In this document: positions 45,489 through 53,429 of the stretch, one piece after another
Position numbering within the stretch: position 1 is the stretch's first letter
Layout of the letters: every line of letters begins with the position of its first letter
Source: Purshia tridentata
Lineage: Eukaryota; Streptophyta; Magnoliopsida; Rosales; Rosaceae
Assembly: GCA_003254885.1 (NCBI GenBank)
Contig: QANT01006058.1
Span: 1 to 53,429, forward strand
Direction: 5' to 3'
DNA: 53,429 nt
Notes under the pieces: model-generated
The model's input: the letters and a program-made list of their open reading frames with translations, nothing else
What the model was told of the DNA's origin: nothing
Databases searched by the model: none
Translations under genes and position numbers: made by a program

Positions 45489-47394
45489 ATGGCAAGCTCA
45501 GTGGAGAAGGAGGGTGCAAAAGAGGAGGTTGTTTCCTTTGAACTTCCCGCTCCCTCGGGTTGGATTAAGAAGGTAGTTTCTTTATCTCTGTTTTGCTTAG
45601 CTTTCTTGTTTGCCCCTTAAATTTTTCTGGGCTTTCAATTCGTGAATTTTTTTGGTAGCAATTTTAGTTTAATTCTTGTTTATTTGGGGAAATTTTATTT
45701 GGTTTTTCCTGGTTTTGTGATTCTGTGAGCTTTTATGGTAGAATTTGAGTGTGGTAATGGGTTCTGATTAGGGTTTGCGGTGTTCCCCATTTTGGGTTGA
45801 ATTTCAGTAATTGTGCTTAAGCTTCTGGGGTTTCATATATAGTTTCTTAGGTCAAACTGTTAGGATTTGGCTGAAAACGTTCGCATATACTGGGCATTGT
45901 TGTTTCATGGAATTCTGCGTGTAACTCAAGTATGTTCTGCTGCATTTTCATATATATCGTTAATCAGTTCCCAATCATAATATTCTTTTGGTGAATGAAA
46001 ACATAAACTCACAACTGCAACATTGTAGAAGAGTATCTCATGAAAAAAACATGGTTGATACTTATCACGTACAAAGAAAAAAGAATATACCATAGTTGTT
46101 GAAGAATTTAAGATTCCAGATATATTTTAAAATTTTCAGCTGATCCGTTATCAGCCTTGACATATAAGTTTCTGAATGCTACTCTAATGAACTCTTAAGG
46201 TCTCTATGTCGGTTGAATTCTATAAGGTGCATGAGCACTGTCCTTTAACTCTTAAGAGCAGTCTCAACATCTCCCGACTATGGTGCAATAATTTATATCT
46301 TATTTGATTTCCATCTATATTTCTTGATTTTAATGGAGGTCTGCATTCATTTCAGCCATTTCCAAACCTATACGGCTATACTCCTTACAGCACCTTTTCA
46401 AATGTCTTTTCTACAGTGCATATTTTGTCTAATGCTTCGTTATATCTTTTTGCCAGTTTGTAACACGATAGGGGTGGTTTGTGTTAATATGCAGATTCTG
46501 CCCAAGCAAAGTGGAACTCCTAAGAAAAATGAGGTCGTATTTACAGCTCCAACGGGAGAGGAGATTACTAACAAAAGACAGTTGGAACAGTACCTGAAAG
46601 CACACCCTGGTGGTCCGGCAGTATCAGAATTTGATTGGGGCACAGGTGAGACTCCAAGGAGATCAGCAAGGATTAGTGAGAAGGCCAAAGCAACTCCACC
46701 ACCAGAAAGTGATCCCCCAAAGAAGCGAAGCAGAAAATCAACAACGCCGAAGAAGGATAACAAAGAAAAGGAAGCTGGCCCTGAAGGAACTGAGGAGACA
46801 AAAATTAGTGATGTGCAAGATGCTGAAAAAGCTGAGAAGGATGCAAATACTGAAATGGAAATGGATGTTGTGAAGGAAAAAAAAGATGACACTAAAGATG
46901 CAGATACCAAGACAGAGGTAGCTCCTCCTGAAGAGGCTAAAGTTGAACAAGAAGCTAACATACCTGGTGATGCTGAAGAATGTAAGAAAACTACTGAAGC
47001 AGACCCGGGAGATTCAAAAGCATCCATTGATGGGAAGGAAGTTGATGGTGCTGATTCTGGTAAGCAAAATGAAAAGGAAAATTTGGGAGGAGAAAAATTA
47101 GAAGAAAGGGTCGAGCAACCACAGGTTGAGGCTGGAGAAAAGAAAGTCACTGGGGATCAGGGCAAGGCAGACATAGGTATTGCTGAGGACAAACATGAAG
47201 GAGAAGGAGAGGAGAAAGAGAAACATACTGAAAATGCTATTGAAACTGAAGTAGAAATTAAGGAGAAAGATGCAGCACAAGGGAACAGTGAGGGACATAA
47301 TAGTTCTGGTGCTCATGAGGTGGGCAAGAAGGTTGAAGGAGAAGTGATTGAGAATGGCGGCCATGGCAATGAGGCTGCAAAGGTGCAGCCTTGA
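45489..47394 (+). CDS. Methyl-CpG-binding domain protein, MBD10/11-like
   Basis: Exons 45489-45572 and 46495-47394, with a 922-nt phase-0 intron (327 residues). Exon 1 gives the leader [20 protein letters not shown] and APSGWIKK; exon 2 continues the MBD with [39 protein letters not shown] and [17 protein letters not shown]. The intron splits the domain after GWIKK, as in other plant genes of this class. A basic stretch [14 protein letters not shown] (102-115) is a likely nuclear signal. The remaining 200 residues are a Glu/Lys/Asp-rich, low-complexity tail. It should act in the nucleus on methylated DNA or chromatin. An apparent longer frame starting at 46324 is intron read-through. Long minus-strand frames over the tail are shadows. 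Confidence 0.9.
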
Positions 47395-48183
47395 TGGTTT
47401 CCTGAATGCCGGTTTCTCTTCCATCATTCTGACCCTTTCACATTTCTGAGAATATCTTTAGTTTCAGTGTCGTTAATTTTAGCTTGATTGTTCATTGAAA
47501 CATCCATCCATAGATCATTAGATTAGGCCTATAATGTACCGCCTTTTGTTGTACTTCTAGAGTTAATGTAGCTGGCAGTGACCTCTGTAACATTATGCTG
47601 TAAAATACTGGTGATGTTGTAATATTATTATGCAGCCCTGTATTATTGTAGTGATCTTAAGAGCTCGTTTCACTTCAACGTCCCTATTTAACTTAATGCT
47701 TGACAATTTGAGATTACTTGGTCTTTTCGCTTGATCTAACTGTTGGTTGCCACAGGTTCTGGGTATGGAAAAACAGCACAAACAAGCTCGAGATGTTTAG
47801 TCGGACAGTGGGTTAAGAGCTTTGCTGGTGGGTCAATACTGCAACATCCAAAACAACACCCAGTAGTTGATTAGTAATTTACGAAGTGCTTTGCTCTTTG
47901 AATCCCCAGCAACTTCTACGGTTGCCTAAGATTGCTGAGTTGTGCACTGGGTGGCGAGTATATCCATACCAGAAATTCCATTCATTCATTCATTGAATTC
48001 AATGTGTACAGAATAATGAAATCGGAATTTTTAGTGCTTATTAACTGAAAACTGTTCTAGCCAAAACTCAATGGAGACTGTTGAACTCAAATTGTGGTGC
48101 TGAGGAGACTATGAAGGAATCAATGAAAATAATAGTTTTCCTCTCATAGAAAATAAATTAAATTAAAAAAAACTACTCTCTGT
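47395..48183. other. Convergent 3' flanks, no gene
   Basis: It holds the 3' UTR of the MBD gene (to about 47640) and the 3' flank of the lumen protein gene. The stretch between the two convergent genes shows no exon-like frame. ctgcaacatcc and similar strings look non-coding. Confidence 0.5.
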
Positions 48184-50099
48184 TTAAAGTCCCTTAAGCT
48201 GGCCAACAAGCCCGGTTAATGCTGTCCATTTCTCAATTGCACTGGCAGACGACACAAAAGCAATTTTGGAGGACTCAACATCATTCCGAGTAACTGCAAA
48301 GCAAAAGCGTACTTGAGCAATATAAGCACAGGAAAAGTTATTTTCAACTAATGCATGGCAAATCTCTAAACTGAATCTGTATCAGTCAGACATTGATTTT
48401 CAACGTAATCCCATTGAATAATTTGATTGATTGAGTAACCCACCTGATGTTATCAATGAAGCTAGTGAGGAATTGAATGCATCCACCTCAGTCTTCTCTT
48501 CAGGACCAACGCTTAGCTGTTGAGAAGGTAGGGGAAAAAAAAAGCAGTCAGAAAGTTATACAATGTATGCCAACAAAAAAAATGGCACATTTTTTTTTCA
48601 TGAAAATCTTCATTCTGAAATCAAGACTCTAAAGGCGCAATGTAAATTTGAAAACAATTGAACTGATGGCCATTTGAAGACCATGAAGATGATGTTTAGC
48701 GATGTTATAAGGTTGCATCATTGAGGTTTTTGGTGACAAGCCACATGGCTTATGAGAAAATATTTAGAATATTGTGTGCACTAAATCTTATAAACCAGGA
48801 TGACCTTATTCAAAGCAATATTGGCCTTCTTAACCCAATCTGTATCAGTGCTGCTCCCAAGAACTGAAGTAGCTGCCGACAAATCGTTACTTTCAATGGC
48901 TTGGCCTACTTTGCTCAGCCTGTACACCAATTCCTGCAGATATCCTGCAACAGATGGTTTGATTGGGGTGAGGTTTGAGCATGTCAAAGAAGCACCATTG
49001 TGGCTGAGTATGAGAAAGTCAGATCAACAAAACCAAATAATCAGTTTCTCATAGCACAGTTAGTTACATAGGTTTGTTTTATGTGAAAAATACAAGAAAT
49101 TTGAATAGAATGCATGATTAAGGTTCATAAGGTGCATACACTCGAGTAATGTGTTTCAAATAGCTAGACAAATGAAGCCAGCAGTCTCAAGACTGAACCA
49201 CTCGAATTTGAATGTTAAATGTTACTACAAATATTGAAGGACTTGCGGAGCAGCCAGAGCCCTGAACTATCAACCATGATCTTGAATTAACCACTGTTTC
49301 AGCACATGGAAATCAGGCACAATGCACTCTCCCAGCACTTCAAATAGTTTTTTTGTCCAATTATGAAAGATTGCTAAACCAAAATTTGTACCCATAAATG
49401 ATAGAATCATATAGTACTAACAATAGGTCCTAAACAAAATTTCCACTGGACTTCACAAAAATTCACCATTCTGTGACCTTTCAAGCTGAAGCCTTAAGCC
49501 TTAATTAGTGACCAAAATCACTTCTGGACAAAACTTCAGAACAAGTGTGTTGAACAAAGTGCTTCTTCAGAGAACGATAATTCTATGCATTGTATCACTG
49601 GGCATTGAGGACTTTTGTTGAATTTCAATTAGACATCAAGAAAAACATGAAGCTTATAGTTAGGTCTATTCAGATATATCATTTGATGGGGGATCTTAAA
49701 GTGAATACAAGTCAAAGGGACATAACCTGTTTCTTTGTTGGATGAGCTGATAACTCCTTGTCTTTCAAGCCTCTTCTTTCTATCTTTTTTAACCCTTTCC
49801 AAGAGCTCCTCATCATCATCAGCTTCTAGAATTGCTGCAATTGAACTGGAGCAGCCTTTACCAACCAATGAGAAAACAAAGCTGGTGACAAAGCAGATAG
49901 AAAGGTCTCTTTTGGTCAGAATTGGAGAAGGTGATCGTGGGTCACCCAGTGCCTTACAAAGAGTCAATCCTCTCTTGGTATTTCGTTTTAGGATATAAAC
50001 TAATGTTGGTGTTGCCAATGAAAAAGAAATAGAAGATGATGAAGAGGACAAAGTTGAAGGGAGGAAGGTGTTTGCAGTAGACAGAATGGCAGTAGCCAT
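48184..50099 (-). CDS. Thylakoid lumen 16.5 kDa-type protein (MPH2-like)
   Basis: Four exons: 49727-50099, 48805-48944, 48444-48516 and 48184-48293 (231 residues), with consistent phases. Exon 1 starts with a Ser/Thr-rich chloroplast transit sequence (MATAILSTANTFLPS), then a second, hydrophobic segment (LSICFVTSFVFSLVGKG) before an Ala-x-Ala-like site near AAILEA, as expected for lumen targeting. It carries Lys-Arg rather than Arg-Arg ahead of this segment. The mature part is helical: ELLERVKKDRKKRLERQG, YLQELVYRLSKVGQA, TDWVKKANIALNK, and the end FVSSASAIEKWTALTGLVGQ then LKGL. This fits the plant lumen protein TL16/MPH2, needed for photosystem II maintenance in high light. The name comes from remembered similarity in domain order and length, not a search. 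Confidence 0.85.
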
Positions 50100-52384
50100 T
50101 TCTTTCTTTCTTTTGATTCTTTCACCTTATTTTCTGCAATTTTTTGGTGGGAAAATTCAGAGGTATTGGATTGACAAGTTAGAACCTTTCAGGATAAGGT
50201 TGCAGGATCCTGTCATCTGATCCAGTCATCTATTCTATAGTAATCTACAAAGTAAACTAGAAAATTGTTTGCTTAAGGTATTCTGTATTCTACCGTTTCT
50301 ACATTGCGACTGACTCAAATATTTGGCTTATGTTACCCATCAATTCATAAATTAAACTACAGGACTAAAAGTTTACTTTAGCAAAAATATAAATGAATAA
50401 TTGAGGCCCAAGCCCAGTGTAGCGCCACAATGGGCCCGAAGCATACTTACTATGTCAGAGTGGGCACTAATATGATGGACGTAGGCATGGACGGTATCGT
50501 TCCATTATAGATGGGCTTCTTGGCTGGCCTAACTACAACATGGGTCCAGAGCTTGATGGGCTTCTATGCCTCATCGCAAGAAGTTCTTTATATGGTCAAC
50601 TATCATTGGATCACTAAATCCGACTGTAAATCTTAAATAATGTTATATTTACTTTTATAAATCTGCATTAGAGTAGTGTGGTATGCTATTGGGGAACATC
50701 AATCACATGAAGTGCATAGGTAGATTTTCATGGCTTCTATCAGACTGATCATCACCATGATGTTGCATATTGTTCACGATATCGCACTAAATTGTCATTA
50801 CGCAAGTTTTGACGTATATATATATATAGCTACTTTTGTGAAAAGTACTAGGTAGCATATAATATAAACATCAAGTTTTGGTTTATTAGTTATTTATGTT
50901 GGGGATCATCCAACAGTACAGTAACATGCATGCATGTAATATAAGATGGTAAATTAATTTTAGCTTCGAGCCGATGGGTCCTATCTTGCTTGTAGAAAAG
51001 ACTGGTCAAGGTGTCTATGTATATATTACCACCAAAACAAAAAAGGTGGCTATATATAATTAATAATGTACCTACCAGCAGGAACTTGTAGCAGTCAAAG
51101 GAATTGATAGCTAGGGCCACTTCTGCTTTTTAAGTTTGCCACTTAATTAATTAAAGCCTGCCCATATATATATATAATGCGTTTTTCTAGAGAGGACCTG
51201 TGAGATTTTGTTTCATGGAGTTTGTCTGTTTGTTGTTTGCCTTCTTGGCTGCTTCAATGAAATTTAGATTGGCAACACTTTTCGGACCAAATTAAACCTC
51301 ATGGCTTTGCAGTTGATTTTAGGAAGAGGTGCTTATTGAAGTTGTTAAGTGAAAGATGTACACACATTTGAAGACCATGCCTAGGTAGCTAATTAGAAGA
51401 ACCCATGTTGGTACCTTAGTTAATATATTGTGCATACGTAGTTCCACTGATCCACACTAATTGTCCATGAACTTAATGGCTCCACTAATAAAAATGTTGG
51501 CTGATTCTGATTGTTTTTTGCTTGTCAGGGCCGGCCCTGATGGTCTCCAGCTCAAAGACACTTATTTTCGGATAATTAATATAACTTTTAAAGTTTTCTT
51601 TTTGACAAGTTAAATTGCAATTGTTGTAGGGACTAAAATTATAAACTCTCATAATCAATGTCTCATAATTCAATAATTATTATGTACTCTATATGGAATG
51701 TCCCACTCGATCAATCTGACGCCCCAAACAATAGGCCGCTTGGTTGAAAAGTAGTCCTAGATTATTAAAGGGGTGACAAATGATATGTCAATTTTATGCC
51801 ATAAAAATTGAAGTTGACTACTATATTATTTAAAGAGGAGACTTATAATTTTATGAATTGTATATATAGCCTAATGTTATTTCTTATGCAGCTAGCTATG
51901 CTTTTTACTTGAATTTCAATGAATAAGAAAATCTAGTAAATAATGGGTAATGAAAAAGTTAACAAGATTTAAATTATTATAATAGTTCAATAGTATATAT
52001 GGCGAAAAATATTTAATTAAATTAATATATTTTTATCCGGCTATTAAAAAGTATATATATTTATATAAACGCCTTCCAAAGACAAAATATTGTACAATGG
52101 AACATTAAGAAAATAAGTAAAATGAAGATACATATATATAAATAATTAAAATGACTATATAGTATATACACATAAGCCCTTTTAGATTTTTTTTTTTTTA
52201 AAAAGGTAGGATATGTGGGCTCTCAAATAAGAAAGGGGGCAAAATGCCAAATGCTTCATGACTATTTATTACACGAGACATGGAAAAGGACCCAAGCCAA
52301 ACAGCCACTGCGTAGTGCTTTATCACGTCGATCGCCCAAATCGACAATCCTAATAATGTTTCGATTCTATCATTTTCTCCCATG
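50100..52384. other. Intergenic, AT-rich, no gene seen
   Basis: The first few hundred bases are the promoter of the lumen protein gene. No frame on either strand carries family motifs; minus frames at 50890-51120 and 51485-51673 are unsupported. Confidence 0.5.
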
Positions 52385-52732
52385 TAGGGGCGTACAACGG
52401 CCTGGTTGAGCCGTACTAGCGGGTCCGGCCCATTTAAAGTCGGCCCGGCTCGTTAATAAGTGTCTCGGGCTGAACCAAGATTTTAATTCCTATTAGACCG
52501 GCTTCGCACAGACTCATTATGTGCGGGCCCGCTTATTATTTTTTAAATTTTAAAGACTATTTTTCACTTCTATAAATAAAAATATTTCTAAAAAATAATT
52601 ATATATTCAATTAATTGCTATTTTTTGAATTTATATTAACATTGTTGATTAATTAAAATTAAGTTTTGATCTATTAATAATAATATAAACTTAAAATAAT
52701 TAATCGGACCAAGCCGGCCCATTGTACACCTT
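52385..52732. mobile_element. hAT-like non-autonomous element (tentative)
   Basis: The ends ggcgtacaac (near 52389) and gttgtacacc-like (ttgtacacc, 52722-52730) are inverted copies, and the left end has taggggcgtac, reminiscent of hAT termini. The interior carries GC-rich blocks (cgggtccggccca, gtcggcccggctcg, aagccggccca) in an otherwise AT-rich region. There is no ORF. An 8-bp target duplication could not be established by eye. Confidence 0.45.
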
Positions 52733-53429
52733 GTCCTTTTTTTTCTTAAGACTTTATGTTGATATATAATAATACAACTAAATGAGAGAAAAAAAGAAAA
52801 GGCTTCATATGGTAATAATATATTTGTACAAAATAACACAGATTAGAAGATAAACAAATATAAATAAATATAAAAAGGGAAAAAATTTTCTCTAAAAAAA
52901 AAACATAAGGGAAAATTTTAGCGAAAAAAACTTTAACTATACTTGTTGTTGCAGTTAAGGATGCCAATTAATTTTTTTCCAAGTGAGAACTACTATTTGG
53001 CTTCATTAGGGATGGGTCGCCGAAGGTGCATGCATGCCTCCTAGTGGTCAGAGAGGGGAGGGAGGTAGGGTGGGGGAGGGTACCTTTTTTTTGTTTTTCT
53101 TTTAGTTTAATATTTTAAATTATTTTTCTTTTACTTTAATATTTAAAAGTTTTCAATTGAAAAAAATTAATTGGCATCCTCAACTGCAACAAGGAATATA
53201 CTTAGAGTACTTTTGTTAAAATTTTCTCTATAAACAAATATAGAATAAGTAAGCAGAAGATCTAAAGACAAANAAAAAAAAAAAAAAAACGGGAACATAT
53301 TTTCCTTGTACAATATGCATATAAAATTCACTACATATAAATATATAATAATAGAATCCACCACATATTTTAGGAGGAAATTAAATTATATATTACCCCT
53401 GATGTAAGCCATGATCTTTCATTGTCAAC
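52733..53429. other. Intergenic, A/T-rich end of window
   Basis: It contains poly-A and poly-T tracts, a purine-rich stretch at about 53050-53085 (gagggagggaggtag-like) and one ambiguous base near 53273. No gene is seen. Confidence 0.5.

Noticed and set aside
46324..46494. Upstream extension of the MBD reading frame with its own ATG
   Set aside because: It is hydrophobic, unlike the MBD family, and ends in a clear acceptor (ttaatatgcag). The real N-terminus is the exon at 45489-45572.
46440..47427. Ser/Phe-rich minus-strand frames opposite the MBD exon
   Set aside because: They are complementary shadows of a Glu/Lys-rich coding strand.
1..53429. CRISPR arrays, bacterial operons, tRNA or rRNA genes
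   Set aside because: No spaced direct repeats, no cloverleaf or rRNA core recognised; intron-containing plant genes define the window as nuclear.

Overview
The window is nuclear DNA of a eudicot plant. The evidence is AT-rich spacers, short GT-AG introns, a thylakoid-lumen gene, a plant-type MBD gene, a plant-type GH17 glucanase and a long phytocyanin cluster. No genus is assigned; a woody rosid would fit but the sequence does not prove it. There is no prokaryotic signature, CRISPR array, rRNA or tRNA that I could recognise. One ambiguous base (N) lies in an A-run near 53273. All exon models are by eye, from reading frame, GT-AG signals and family alignment.

Layout. (1) 1-2456: AT-rich spacer with two foldback (MITE-like) elements. 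(2) 2457-4088 (+): a four-exon nuclear-type regulator with a conserved N-terminus and an LxLxL (EAR-type) motif. (3) 5.2-35.2 kb: a tandem phytocyanin array (small cupredoxins of the cell surface). It holds ten intact single-domain genes or pairs of exons (eight on minus, two on plus), one three-domain gene, and five broken or remnant copies. (4) 35878-38685 (-): a GPI-anchored GH17 beta-1,3-glucanase. (5) 38.7-43.9 kb: gene-poor, with a U2B''-like retropseudogene and a 5'-truncated 2-oxoglutarate dioxygenase. (6) 45489-47394 (+): an MBD10/11-like methyl-CpG-binding-domain protein. (7) 48184-50099 (-): a thylakoid lumen 16.5 kDa-type protein. (8) 50.1-53.4 kb: AT-rich spacer with a hAT-like element.

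Phytocyanin logic. Every copy has the same architecture: exon 1 carries the signal peptide and N-half of the cupredoxin, a phase-1 intron follows the G-D-x-(L/I/V) motif, and exon 2 carries the C-half plus the tail. The blue-copper site of the family is His1 (in G-x-H-D-V-A), Cys (in F-I-C), His2 (in G-H-C) and an axial Gln (G-Q-K, stellacyanin type). Only the copies at 7649-8261 and 10449-11293 keep all four. Others have lost His1, Cys or His2, giving ENODL-like domains that should not hold type-1 copper. The disulfide cysteines and the HCxxGQK block survive, so the fold seems to be kept without the metal.

The most unusual object is the gene at 13468-15041. Three cupredoxin domains are encoded by four in-frame exons joined by phase-1 introns of 93-95 nt, and each internal exon carries the C-half of one domain and the N-half of the next. 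The array also preserves steps of its own evolution: a recent ~1.1 kb duplication with one copy frameshifted, a mosaic copy with an internal deletion, an orphan duplicated promoter and a palindromic CTAG repeat just downstream of several stop codons.
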